In this document: one piece after another, positions 1-8,148 of the stretch | Layout: each line of letters starts with the position of its first letter | How positions within the stretch are numbered: position 1 is the first letter of the stretch | Assembly: GCF_016904885.1 (NCBI RefSeq) | Contig: NZ_JADWYI010000001.1 | Coordinates: forward strand, 1,054,001-1,118,000 | DNA length: 64,000 bases | Reading direction: 5' to 3' | Source: Archangium primigenium | GTDB lineage: Bacteria > Myxococcota > Myxococcia > Myxococcales > Myxococcaceae | Notes under the pieces: generated by a model | Told to the model about the DNA's origin: nothing | Seen by the model: the letters and a program-made list of their open reading frames with translations, nothing else | Databases searched by the model: none | Position numbers and translations under genes: made by a program

Positions 1-525
1 GCGGGGGCCGCGTACCGGCTCCTCGGCGCTCCCGAGGGCGCGCGCCTGGGCGCGGAGGGCTCGGCGCTGGACGTGGAGGCCGCCGTCGTCGTGCACCGCT
101 TCCCCCAGGAGGCCTTCACCCTGGGCGGCGGCGAGGTCTTCCTGCGCGGCCGGTACGACCTGGCGCGGCTGGGCGCGCGGCTCGCGGGCTCCTTCGCGGA
201 GATGGGCGGAGGCCTGGCGATCCAGCGCTACGCCTACCCGGACTTCCTCGACGACCGGCTGTCCCAACAACTGCTGTTCACCTTTGGCTTCGGCGTCTAC
301 CTGGGACGCGGCGGCCCCTTCCGGGGCGAGGCCCTGCTCTATTACGACCACCGCAAGGACGACTTCGCCGGCGGCATCCGGGGCGGGGCGGGGGTGCCGG
401 GCTTCCTGGGCCTGCGGGCGCGGGCGCTGCTCGTGGGGCCCTGGGGCGCTTCGGTGGAAGCTCAGGCGGGCTCGGCCCTGGTGGGCCGCGTCGCGCTGTT
501 CTACGCGTGGGGAGGCGATTCATGA
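1..525 (+). CDS. Outer-membrane beta-barrel-like protein, C-terminal part
   Basis: The reading frame is open from the first base of the window, so the true start lies upstream and only the last 174 residues are seen. These alternate short polar and hydrophobic or aromatic stretches, with many glycines at turns, and the protein ends in an aromatic-rich strand (LFYAWGGDS). That pattern suggests an outer-membrane beta-barrel, but no family motif is recognisable. The stop codon overlaps the ATG of the following lipoprotein gene (ATGA), so the two are probably translated together and may both act in the cell envelope. An internal GTG at 73 is in frame but is unlikely to be the start. The barrel assignment is inference from residue pattern. 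Confidence 0.55.
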   Translation, partial: AGAAYRLLGAPEGARLGAEGSALDVEAAVVVHRFPQEAFTLGGGEVFLRGRYDLARLGARLAGSFAEMGGGLAIQRYAYPDFLDDRLSQQLLFTFGFGVYLGRGGPFRGEALLYYDHRKDDFAGGIRGGAGVPGFLGLRARALLVGPWGASVEAQAGSALVGRVALFYAWGGDS

Positions 526-1628
526 GGGCCTGGGCATGGGGAGTGGTGGGGCTCGTGGCGCTGGGCGGCTGCATGCGTCCGGCCGAGGAGCGCGCCGTCA
601 AGGACCTGGAGGTGGGCCGGGGCGAGGCCGGGGGCGTGGCCTTCACCGTGGAGGGCGGGCTGGCCGTGGTGCGCCAGGCCCAGGGCGGCGCGCTCACCCT
701 GTGGGGCTCGGCGCCCGCGTTCCACGTGCGCGCGGTGTCCGCCGAGGACGCCCTCACCGTGTGGACGGTGCAGGTGCGCAACGTCATGCCCGACGCGGCG
801 CTCTCGGCCACCGACGCGGGCGGCGCGCCGCTGCTCGTGGAGTCCCTGTCCCCACCGGGTGACCTGTCCACGGTGAAGACCTGGCGGGTGACGCTGCCCG
901 CCGGGGGCGCGGCGCGCTTCACCGTGGCGCCGCCGGGCTGGGACACGGCCGCGCCGTTCCGCTTCGTGGCGCTCGCGGACGTGCAGGAGGCCTTGCCGCG
1001 CGTGGGGGACATCTACCGGCGCATCAACGCGGACCCCACGCTGCGCTTCATCTTCTTCTCCGGGGACCTCACCCAGACGGGCACCGTGGAGCAGCTCGAG
1101 GAGTTCGAGTCCCGCCTGCTCGAGTCGCGCATCCCCCTGTTCGCCACGCTCGGCAACCACGAGATCATCACCCCGGACCCGCGCTACCAGGACTACTACG
1201 GCCGGGGAAACCTGCACTTCACCTTCCAAGGCGCCCACTTCACGATGCTCGACTCGGGCAACGGCTCGTTGGACCCGCTCGCCGTGGAGGCCCTGGACGG
1301 CTGGCTCGCCGAGGGCAAGGACAGCGTGCACATCCTCGGCACGCACATCCCCCTGGTGGACCCCATCGGCGTGCGCAACGGCTCCTTCAACAGCCGCAAC
1401 GAGGCGGCGGCGCTCCTGGGCAAGCTCGCCCGCGGCGGGGTGGACCTCACGATCTACGGCCACCTGCACTCGTATTACGCCTACGGCAACGGAGGCATCC
1501 CCGCCTTCATCTCTGGCGGCGGCGGCGCCATCCCCGAGCAACTGGACGGCATCGGCCGGCACTACCTCGCGGTGGAGGTGGACCCCGCCCAGGGCGTGAA
1601 GAACGTGGACCTGGTGCGCGTGGACTGA
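522..1628 (+). CDS. Lipoprotein metallophosphoesterase (calcineurin-like)
   Basis: This 368-residue protein is a predicted lipoprotein phosphoesterase exposed in the periplasm or on the envelope. The N-terminus is a short lipoprotein signal ending in the lipobox LGGC around residue 17. An Ig-like segment follows, and then the calcineurin-like fold. The fold shows the usual metal-binding blocks in order: LADVQ (the normal D-x-H first block has Gln in place of His), SGDLT, LGNHE, GTH and GHLH. The ATG at 522 is preferred over an in-frame GTG at 507 because it begins exactly at the signal peptide and overlaps the upstream stop codon. The substrate cannot be told from sequence; family members cleave phosphomonoesters or phosphodiesters. 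Confidence 0.85.
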   Translation: MRAWAWGVVGLVALGGCMRPAEERAVKDLEVGRGEAGGVAFTVEGGLAVVRQAQGGALTLWGSAPAFHVRAVSAEDALTVWTVQVRNVMPDAALSATDAGGAPLLVESLSPPGDLSTVKTWRVTLPAGGAARFTVAPPGWDTAAPFRFVALADVQEALPRVGDIYRRINADPTLRFIFFSGDLTQTGTVEQLEEFESRLLESRIPLFATLGNHEIITPDPRYQDYYGRGNLHFTFQGAHFTMLDSGNGSLDPLAVEALDGWLAEGKDSVHILGTHIPLVDPIGVRNGSFNSRNEAAALLGKLARGGVDLTIYGHLHSYYAYGNGGIPAFISGGGGAIPEQLDGIGRHYLAVEVDPAQGVKNVDLVRVD

Positions 1629-1770
1629 GGCCCCCTGGCCGCCCTCCAGGCGACCGGAGATGTCGGGCGCCCGGGCCTCATGTGGGGGGTGGTTTTGGCG
1701 GGGGCGCTCCTGGGGGCCGAGCGGGCGATCGCGGCGCGAGGCCGACAAATCGGCCTCGGGGCGGACCCCC

Positions 1771-1800
1771 TTGCGCGGCACTGCACATCCGTGCAGATAA
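1771..1800 (+). promoter_or_regulatory. Possible promoter with small inverted repeat
   Basis: TTGCGC and AGATAA are separated by 18 bases just upstream of the coiled-coil gene. A short inverted repeat (CTGCAC, 4 bases, GTGCAG) lies inside the spacer at 1781-1796. The match to a sigma-70-type promoter is weak. Confidence 0.3.
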
Positions 1801-1837
1801 AGGGGTATCACGCGGTTCCCGAAGGGGTTGCCCCACC

Positions 1838-2368
1838 ATGTTCGACGCGACGGAAAACGATCCCATCTCCCCCTCCATGCGCACGCTGCTCGAGGTGTTC
1901 TCCACCGACCTGTCCGAGGTGAAGTTCCCGGACGTGGACGCGGAAATCCTCGAGGAGGCGGCGGCCAAGGTCCGCGCCCAGGCGGAGGCGGTGGCGCGCG
2001 CGCAGGCGGCGCTGGAGGCGGCGCGTCAGGCGCTGGCCGACGGTCAGGACGCGCTCCTGCAGAAGGGCCAGCGGGCGCTGGCGTACGCGCGGGTGTTCGC
2101 CGAGGAGGACATCGACCTGAGCATGAAGGTGGAGGCCATCACCCTGCCCAAGCGGGGCGCGCGCTCGGAGGCCGTGACGGAGACGGCGTCCCAGAACGAC
2201 GACACCTCGCCGCGCCGCCGGGGCCGTCCGCCGAAGTCCCGCCCGAGCGCCCCGCTGTTCGCCGATGGCTCCTCGCCCGAGGCCGCCGCGAGCGCCGAGC
2301 CGGCCGCGGCGCCCGCGCCCACCCGTCCTCCGCCCCCGGTGCCCGTGCGCTCGGCCGAGGCGGCCTGA
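1838..2368 (+). CDS. Coiled-coil protein with AT-hook-like motif, unknown function
   Basis: This 176-residue protein is not recognised as a named family. Residues about 30-90 are an alanine/glutamate/glutamine-rich helix of coiled-coil character. A basic RRRGRPPK patch near residue 130 resembles an AT-hook or nucleic-acid-binding tail, and the C-terminus is Pro/Ala-rich and probably disordered. The start at 1838 is chosen because the in-frame sequence upstream looks non-coding and contains a promoter-like segment. A DNA-binding or nucleoid-associated role is possible from the AT-hook-like patch but is only inference. It stands alone on the plus strand, with about 100 bases before the next gene. 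Confidence 0.7.
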   Translation: MFDATENDPISPSMRTLLEVFSTDLSEVKFPDVDAEILEEAAAKVRAQAEAVARAQAALEAARQALADGQDALLQKGQRALAYARVFAEEDIDLSMKVEAITLPKRGARSEAVTETASQNDDTSPRRRGRPPKSRPSAPLFADGSSPEAAASAEPAAAPAPTRPPPPVPVRSAEAA

Positions 2369-2472
2369 GCGGTACACGCTTCACGCCATCGTGGTCCCCA
2401 CCGGCCTGGGGCCCCTCGCGGGGCTCCGGGCCGTGGTGTTTCTGGCAGGATGCGCCACTCCAGGGAGGCGTG

Positions 2473-3759
2473 ATGCGCGTTGAAGTGGCCGTGCTCCTGC
2501 TGCTGATGACGTCCGGCTGCGCGGCCCGGCGGGTGGTGTGGCTGGACACGGGCCAGGGCCCGCCCCGCACCTACACCCCGGTGGCGTCCACACCGGTCCG
2601 GGTGGAGCAAGACGCGTTCGAGTCCGCGGTCGTCGAGCTCGTGCTCGGTCTGCGGTGGGACGTCGGCCTCGCGAGTCCCGGGCGGGACGATCGTCTGTCC
2701 CTGCTGGCGGGAGGAGTCGTTGACGGCGTACGGAGCCCGTCCGTGCGCGCCTTCTCTCCGCGCATGTGCGCGCGACGGCTCACGCCGGAAGACTGCCTGG
2801 GCCGGTTGTCGAGCGAGGGGGCGCGCATGCCCATGGGCCGACAGGGGCTGGCACTCGCCTTCGCCTTCGACACGGTGTGGACGGGCGTCGGCGCGGCGGT
2901 GGGGGAGTTGGCGGACCCGGAGGCGCTGCGAGCCCTGGTGGTGTCCCTGGTGGGCACCGCGCTCGTCATGCTGGTGGCGCCCGAGCCCATCACCAAGCTC
3001 ATCGCGATTGGCCTGACGGCCTCGCTCATCGCGTACCTGGGGACGGGACCGGTGTGGAACCTGGGCCAGGGCTTCCTGCGACTGCGGGAGGACGCACGGA
3101 CGGCCCGAAGCGTGGGCGCGCTGGAGGATGCCGGGCACCGCGTTGGACAGGTGCTTGGTGAGAATGGCGCGCGGGTGGTGGTGCTCGTGGCGTTGACGGC
3201 GCTCGGGGGCAAGAGCGCCCTGGCGGCCCAGGGGCCACGGCTACCGGGCTTCGCCCAGGCCGCCGCGCGAGCGCGGACCGAGGCGGGTCTGGAGTTGTCA
3301 GGAGCGCTGGCGGGAGAGGTGCGCGCGCTCGCCCTGCCCGCGGCGGGGGTGTTGAACGTGGTGCTCGCTCCCACGGCCGTCGCGGCGGTGGCGATGGGCC
3401 CGGGCAGCGCCATTCAAGGAGACCCCGAGGGGACCGTCCACCACATCTGTACGGACAAGAACGAGGTGTCGGAGGCCTCGGGGGGCCCGTGGACGCCCAT
3501 CTTCGAGGAGTACTTCGAACAGGCGGGACTGAGCCTGGGTGACAGCGCGAACATGGTGCGCATCAAAGGGCACAGGGGACCGCATCCAGCCGAATACCAT
3601 CAAGAAGTGCTCCGGCGTATCGATGGAGCCACACGCGGATGTCGAGGCGTTGCGCAATGTCGGTCTGAATTGCTGAAGGAATTGGCGAAGATCGCGCGAG
3701 AACTCACGACCGCGGGCACCCGATTGCGAGCGCTCATCACGAGAAACCCCGATGCATGA
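2473..3759 (+). CDS. SitA-type lipoprotein toxin with C-terminal AHH nuclease domain (copy 1)
   Basis: This is a 428-residue polymorphic toxin, probably delivered between kin cells by outer-membrane exchange as known for SitA lipoproteins of Myxococcus. The N-terminus is a lipoprotein signal with lipobox TSGC near residue 16. The opening RRVVWLDTGQG block is the hallmark of a myxobacterial paralogous lipoprotein family. The middle contains two hydrophobic segments (about 155-200 and 300-320). The last 110 residues match the AHH nuclease family of the HNH/Endo VII superfamily: HHI, then GPWTP, then GHRGPHPAEYH. The start is placed at the signal peptide, although the frame stays open upstream. 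The stop overlaps the immunity gene. Membership of the SitA5 subfamily is my recollection of the family hallmark, not tested here. Confidence 0.8.
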   Translation: MRVEVAVLLLLMTSGCAARRVVWLDTGQGPPRTYTPVASTPVRVEQDAFESAVVELVLGLRWDVGLASPGRDDRLSLLAGGVVDGVRSPSVRAFSPRMCARRLTPEDCLGRLSSEGARMPMGRQGLALAFAFDTVWTGVGAAVGELADPEALRALVVSLVGTALVMLVAPEPITKLIAIGLTASLIAYLGTGPVWNLGQGFLRLREDARTARSVGALEDAGHRVGQVLGENGARVVVLVALTALGGKSALAAQGPRLPGFAQAAARARTEAGLELSGALAGEVRALALPAAGVLNVVLAPTAVAAVAMGPGSAIQGDPEGTVHHICTDKNEVSEASGGPWTPIFEEYFEQAGLSLGDSANMVRIKGHRGPHPAEYHQEVLRRIDGATRGCRGVAQCRSELLKELAKIARELTTAGTRLRALITRNPDA

Positions 3760-4336
3760 GGTCATGGAAAAGCGCTTTTTTGATTTGAGTCTCGACGTCT
3801 ATGTTCCGGGCCGCTGGTATTTCAAGACACCTGCCCGAGCCGATGGTCAGCCCGTGGAGGACCCCTGGGTCTTCACGAACGGGCAAGGAATAGAGTCCCC
3901 TGGGAAACTGCTCATTCCGTTGTCTCGTCCTGGCAACCCATTGGACTTCACGACGGCGGGCGTTGGACTGACACCCATCGTGAGCGAGCGCGTGGCGCGG
4001 GTGTTCCGCGACATGGCCCCCGAGGACGTCCAACTCTTCCCCGTGGACGTCGAGGGTCAGAGCACACCCTACTTCCTGTTGAACGTGGCGCGGGCGGTGC
4101 GCTGCATCGACGACGCGGCCTGCGAGGAGGTGCGTCGCTGGACCGCCGAGGATGGTCGTCCCGACAGGGTGGGTGAGTACCGCGTGGTGGCGGGCCTTCG
4201 CATCGACCCGTCGACGGTGGGGGATGCGCGGGTGTTCCGGCCGTGGGGTTGGAGTGCGCCCATCCTCGTGGAGGCGTCCGTCAAGGACGCGCTGGAGCGC
4301 ACGGGCATCGTGGGAGGCCGTTTCGACGCGGTCTGA
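3752..4336 (+). CDS. Imm11-family immunity protein (copy 1)
   Basis: This 194-residue cytoplasmic protein is the predicted antidote to the AHH toxin gene that it overlaps by 8 bases. It resembles the Imm11 (MXAN_0049-like) immunity family of myxobacteria: FFDLSLDVYVPGRW at the N-terminus, a central VQLFPV strand, and a basic/acidic C-terminal half ending IVGGRFDAV. The start is ambiguous. ATG 3752 has a GAGA upstream, while ATG 3764 aligns exactly with the start of the second copy at 9437 but is only two bases from its nearest GAGG. The overlap with the toxin gene suggests coupled production, as expected for a toxin/antidote pair. Confidence 0.8.
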   Translation: MHEVMEKRFFDLSLDVYVPGRWYFKTPARADGQPVEDPWVFTNGQGIESPGKLLIPLSRPGNPLDFTTAGVGLTPIVSERVARVFRDMAPEDVQLFPVDVEGQSTPYFLLNVARAVRCIDDAACEEVRRWTAEDGRPDRVGEYRVVAGLRIDPSTVGDARVFRPWGWSAPILVEASVKDALERTGIVGGRFDAV

Positions 4337-4339
4337 GCC

Positions 4340-4873
4340 TCACGGGTCACTCAGGGACTTGTGCATGAACAGGGAGGGCTCCAGCACGCCGTGGATGGAG
4401 CGGGCATATCCCGGCACCACGCCCGTGCTCTGGAATCCCAGCGAGCGGTAGAGCGCCTCCGACGCGTTGCCCGGCACGGTGTCGAGCACCAGCAGGCTTC
4501 TGCCCGCGCGGCGGGCCTCCTCCTCCGCGCGCAGCATCAGGGCCCGCGCGAGGCCCCGCCGTCGCGCCTCCGGATGCACGAGCATCTTCGCGATCTCCGC
4601 GCGATGTCGGCCATTCGGTGGCATGTCGAGCAGCAACTGCACGGTGCCGACCACCCGGCCCTCTCCGCGCGCGACGAACAGGCGTCGGGCGCCCGTCTGG
4701 AACACGGGCCGCAGCCGGTGCCAGAAGTCACGCGCCTCCTCCCGCGTGAAGGGCAGGACGAATCCCACACTGGCGCCCTCCAGGACGTTCGCGTGGAGGA
4801 CGTCGGCCAGCGCCGACAGGTCCGCGTCCAAGGCCTCCGCGCGCACTTCCTCGATGGGGAACACCGTGCTCAT
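4340..4873 (-). CDS. GNAT-family N-acetyltransferase
   Basis: This 177-residue protein has the GNAT fold, which transfers an acetyl group from acetyl-CoA to an amine or alcohol. The acetyl-CoA binding loop is visible in HPEARRRGLARALM (about residues 117-130), preceded by the beta-4 strand containing AKMLV. Motif B follows with LYRSLGFQSTG. The substrate cannot be predicted. The gene runs against its neighbours and ends three bases from the end of the first immunity gene. It is therefore a separate transcription unit within the segment between the duplicated toxin cassettes. Confidence 0.85.
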   Translation of the reverse strand: MSTVFPIEEVRAEALDADLSALADVLHANVLEGASVGFVLPFTREEARDFWHRLRPVFQTGARRLFVARGEGRVVGTVQLLLDMPPNGRHRAEIAKMLVHPEARRRGLARALMLRAEEEARRAGRSLLVLDTVPGNASEALYRSLGFQSTGVVPGYARSIHGVLEPSLFMHKSLSDP

Positions 4874-4980
4874 GCGCTCCGGGATTCAAGCCATCCGGTC
4901 AGGAAGACGCAAGCCGAGGTCTGTCAGGGGTCTTCTGTACATGAGTGGTCAGCCCCGCGTGGGCAAGGGAGTGAAGACCC

Positions 4981-5466
4981 ATGACCAAGGAAGTCCTGGA
5001 ACGACACGTCGCGGAACCCAAGGCACCTGACGCGGTTGCCTTCTCCATGCGCGAGTCCATCGCCAACCTCGTGGCGCGGTATGCGTTGGCCTACGACACC
5101 CGTGATTGGGACACGCTCATCGGGTGCTTCACCCTGGACGCCTCCTTTACCCTGCGCGTCGAGGGGTCCGACCTGGTCGGACCCTTCCAGGGCCCTGCGG
5201 ACATCCTGCGGCTGATGCGGGACTCCGCCGCGGCGCAGGACGATCGCCGACGGCACCTGTGCACGAACCTGATGGTCGAGCCTTCCGGCCCCGACAGGGC
5301 CATCGCGCGCTCGTACCTGACGTTGATCTCCATCCGTGACGGGCACCTCGAGGTGCTGTCGACCGGAACCTACACCGATGAGGTGGTCCTCTACGGAGGC
5401 GCCTGGCGGTTGCGCACCCGGCACCTCGAGCTCGACCTGCCCTCGGACGGACGGCGCCGCGGATGA
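4981..5466 (+). CDS. SnoaL-like / NTF2-fold protein
   Basis: This 161-residue protein has the cone-shaped NTF2/SnoaL-like fold. The family pattern is seen in RYALAYDTRDWDTLIGCFTLDASF near residues 37-60, the middle GP.DI helix, and the late strands ending WRLRTRHLELDL. Such proteins act as small cyclases, isomerases or hydroxylase-like partners in secondary metabolism, or only as ligand-binding proteins; the exact role is unknown. The stop overlaps the start of the downstream acyl-CoA ligase gene (ATGA), making it the first gene of a three-gene operon with a ligase and a KAS III-like enzyme. A GGGAG lies ahead of the ATG. Confidence 0.8.
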   Translation: MTKEVLERHVAEPKAPDAVAFSMRESIANLVARYALAYDTRDWDTLIGCFTLDASFTLRVEGSDLVGPFQGPADILRLMRDSAAAQDDRRRHLCTNLMVEPSGPDRAIARSYLTLISIRDGHLEVLSTGTYTDEVVLYGGAWRLRTRHLELDLPSDGRRRG

Positions 5467-7013
5467 ACCTCGGACTCATCCCCGCCAAGTGGGCGGCGCT
5501 CACGCCCCGGCGAACCGCGCTGATCGACATTCCCCATCAACGGCGCATCGACTGGGCCAGCCTGGACGCCCGGGTGCGCCGGCTGGCCCATGGCCTGCGG
5601 GCCCTCGGCCTGCGCTCCGGGGATCGGGTGGCGGTCCTCAGCCGCAATGGCATCGAGTACCAGGAACTCTACTTCGCGGTGGCCCGCGCGGGCCTGGTGC
5701 TGTTGCCCCTCAACTGGCGGCTGTCCCCCGAGGCGCTGCGGACCCTGCTCACCGACGCCGAGCCCGCCCTGCTGGTGGCCTCGGACGAGTTCCGGCACGT
5801 CGCCGCGGACCTGGGCCGGGCCGTCGACCTGAAACGCCTGCTCCATTACGGCCCCACGGCGGATGGGAGCTACGAGGACCTCATCGCCGCGTCGCCGGAT
5901 TCCGAGCCGCCCTGGTGCGAGCAGGTCCAGGACACCGACCCCTGCTTCATCCTCTACACGGGGGGCACGACCGGCATGGCCAAGGGCGTGGTGCACTCGC
6001 ATCGCAGCGTGGCCGCCGGCATGCTCAACCAGACGGTGGCGGAGCGAGTCGTCCCGTCCGATGTCTATCTGCTCACCGGGCAGATGTTCCACATCCCCGT
6101 GGTGCTCTCCATGAACTACCTCGCCCACGGCTGCCCCGTGGTGCTGATGAACTTCGAGGCCCGACAGGCCTTGGAGGTCATCGCCCAGGAGCGGGTGTCG
6201 GCGTTCCTCGGCATCACCACGATGCTCAGCTGGATGATGGCGACGCCGGGGTTCGGTGCCCAGGACCTGTCGAGCCTGCGCAACATCCAGTACGGCGGCG
6301 GCCCGATGCCCAGCGCCATCGTGCGGGAGGTGGCCGAGGCCTTTCCGTGTGGGCTGATTCAAGGCTACGGCCAGACCGAGGGCGCCACCATGTCCTTCCT
6401 GTCCCAGGAAGACCATCGCGACGCGCTCCGGGGCCACCACCCGCACCGGCTGCGCTCCTGTGGCCGCGAGGGCTTCGGCACCCGGATCCGAGTCGTGGAC
6501 GCGGACGGCCACGAGGTGCCCCGGGACGGCAAGACCCCGGGGGAGATCGTCGTGCGCGGCGAGGCCAACATGCTCGGCTATTTCCGGCGGCCGGACCTGA
6601 CCGCGAAGACCTTCCAGAATGGCTGGATGCGGACCGGGGACGTGGCCACCTGGGACAGCGAGCGCTACCTCTACATCGTCGATCGGCTCAAGGACATGAT
6701 CATCTCGGGGGGGGAGAAGATCTACAGCGTCGAGGTGGAGGAGGCGATTGGCAGACATCCCGCGGTGTTGGAGTGCGCCGTGATTGGCGTGCCCGACGCG
6801 CGGTGGGGCGAGTCGGTGAAGGCCTTCGTCGTGCTCAAACCCCACCACACGGCCACGGCGGAAGACATTCTCGCCGTCACGCGCGACCACCTGGCCTCCT
6901 ATCAGAAGCCCCGCTCGGTGGAGTTCGTCGCCGCGCTGCCCAAGGCCCCCACGGGCAAGTTGCTCAAACGCGAGCTGCGCGCCCCCTACTGGGCGGAGCA
7001 GGAGTCCCCATGA
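5463..7013 (+). CDS. AMP-dependent acyl-CoA synthetase/ligase (fatty-acid type)
   Basis: This 516-residue ANL-superfamily enzyme activates a carboxylic acid to an acyl adenylate and then an acyl thioester. All core motifs are present: the P-loop YTGGTTGMAKGV near residue 162, YGQTE near 302, TGDVATWD near 390, the hinge DRLKDMIISGGEKI near 405, and the catalytic lysine block PTGKLLKREL near residue 500. Length is normal for the family. The gene overlaps both neighbours by four bases (SnoaL-like upstream, KAS III-like downstream), so it probably supplies the activated acyl group that the KAS III-like enzyme uses. The chain length or aromatic nature of the substrate cannot be inferred. Confidence 0.9.
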   Translation: MNLGLIPAKWAALTPRRTALIDIPHQRRIDWASLDARVRRLAHGLRALGLRSGDRVAVLSRNGIEYQELYFAVARAGLVLLPLNWRLSPEALRTLLTDAEPALLVASDEFRHVAADLGRAVDLKRLLHYGPTADGSYEDLIAASPDSEPPWCEQVQDTDPCFILYTGGTTGMAKGVVHSHRSVAAGMLNQTVAERVVPSDVYLLTGQMFHIPVVLSMNYLAHGCPVVLMNFEARQALEVIAQERVSAFLGITTMLSWMMATPGFGAQDLSSLRNIQYGGGPMPSAIVREVAEAFPCGLIQGYGQTEGATMSFLSQEDHRDALRGHHPHRLRSCGREGFGTRIRVVDADGHEVPRDGKTPGEIVVRGEANMLGYFRRPDLTAKTFQNGWMRTGDVATWDSERYLYIVDRLKDMIISGGEKIYSVEVEEAIGRHPAVLECAVIGVPDARWGESVKAFVVLKPHHTATAEDILAVTRDHLASYQKPRSVEFVAALPKAPTGKLLKRELRAPYWAEQESP

Positions 7014-8077
7014 AGACCCCCGGCATTTTCCTGGGTGCCACGGGCGTCTGGCTTCCCGAGCGGGTTCCCATCGCGTGGGCCGTGGAGCGGGGCTCGCTGG
7101 ACCCGGCCACGGCCGAGCGCTACGGCATCCTGAGCGTCCCGATCGCGGGGGAGCTGCCGGCCCCCGAGATGGCGCTCCGGGCGAGCCGACAGGCGCTCGA
7201 GCGGGGCGGTCAGGACCCCACGGCGCTGAGCCTGCTGCTGTACGTCAGCACCTGGTACCAGGGGCCTCACGGCTGGTGTCCTCAGTACTACGTCCAGCGG
7301 CACACGGGCTCCGGGCAGGCGACCGCGGCCGAGGTCCGGCAGGGCTGCATGGGCCTGTTCAGCGCCTGCGAGCTGGCCGCGGCCCACCTCCTGGCGGCGC
7401 CGGAGCACGAGGCCGCCCTGCTCACCTCGGCGGACAACTACAACGCCCCGATGCTCGACCGCTGGCGCTCCAGTCCGCACGCGATGCTGGGGGATGGGGG
7501 CTGCGCGCTGCTGCTCACCCGGCGGACGGGGTTCGCGCGCCTGGAGGCCATCAACGCGCGGACGCTGCCCCAGTTCGAGGAGCGGCACCGGGGATCGGCG
7601 CCCCTGTTCCCACCCGAGGCGACCCTCGGCACGAAGGTCGACTTCGAGACGACCAAGAGCCAGTGGTTCGCGGCCTCGGACGTGAAGCCCCGGGAGCTGG
7701 AGGCGACGATGTCCCAGGCCTTGTTGGAGGTCGTGGGCAAGACGCTCCGGGAGGCGGAGCTGGAGCTGTCCGAGGTCACCCGGGTCCTCTTCGTCAACTG
7801 GTCCGAGGAGCGGGTGCGCCAACGCGCCGCGGTTCCCTTGGGTCTGCCCATGTCCCGCCTGGCCTGGGACTACGGTCGCACCGTCGGCCATATCGGCGCG
7901 AGCGATCAAGTGCTCGCGCTCGATCACCTGCTCCTGTCGGGGGAGCTGAACGCGGGGGATTCCCTCCTGCTGCTGGGCACGGGGCCGGGTGCGAACATCG
8001 CCTGCATGGCCGTGCGCATCCTGCACCGGCCCACGTGGGCGGACGCCGGAGCGCGCGAGCTGAAATCACCCGCTTGA
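7010..8077 (+). CDS. 3-oxoacyl-ACP synthase III-like protein with altered active site
   Basis: This 355-residue protein has the thiolase-fold KAS III layout. The nucleophilic cysteine is present in QGCMGLFSAC (Cys113). The FabH catalytic histidine (usually in a PHQAN block) is replaced: the equivalent stretch reads FVNWSEERV, with Asn263 there. The usual GN-T/S-A-S block reads GHIGASD (His294, Asp299). This is therefore not a standard FabH. KAS III relatives in secondary metabolism that condense or transfer acyl groups with altered triads are the closest functional guess. The gene starts within the stop of the acyl-CoA ligase gene. The second toxin cassette begins right after it. Confidence 0.8.
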   Translation: MKTPGIFLGATGVWLPERVPIAWAVERGSLDPATAERYGILSVPIAGELPAPEMALRASRQALERGGQDPTALSLLLYVSTWYQGPHGWCPQYYVQRHTGSGQATAAEVRQGCMGLFSACELAAAHLLAAPEHEAALLTSADNYNAPMLDRWRSSPHAMLGDGGCALLLTRRTGFARLEAINARTLPQFEERHRGSAPLFPPEATLGTKVDFETTKSQWFAASDVKPRELEATMSQALLEVVGKTLREAELELSEVTRVLFVNWSEERVRQRAAVPLGLPMSRLAWDYGRTVGHIGASDQVLALDHLLLSGELNAGDSLLLLGTGPGANIACMAVRILHRPTWADAGARELKSPA

Positions 8078-8148
8078 GGCCCTTCGCCGGGGCTCCGGGT
8101 CGTGGTGTTCCTGGCAGGATGTGTTCCCGTCCATCCGGGGAGGCCGTG

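Larger units (their letters stand above)
2403..4336 (+). repeat. Toxin/immunity cassette, copy 1
   Basis: This segment comprises about 70 bases of upstream region, a lipoprotein toxin gene and its immunity gene. It is repeated in the same orientation at about 8086-10015. Similarity includes the non-coding leader (GGCTCCGGG, CGTGGTGTT, CTGGCAGGATG in both), so the unit was duplicated with its promoter. Confidence 0.85.

Noticed and set aside
1828-2472. Upstream extension of the first toxin frame
   Set aside because: It overlaps the coiled-coil gene and lacks coding character; the true start is at the lipoprotein signal (2473).
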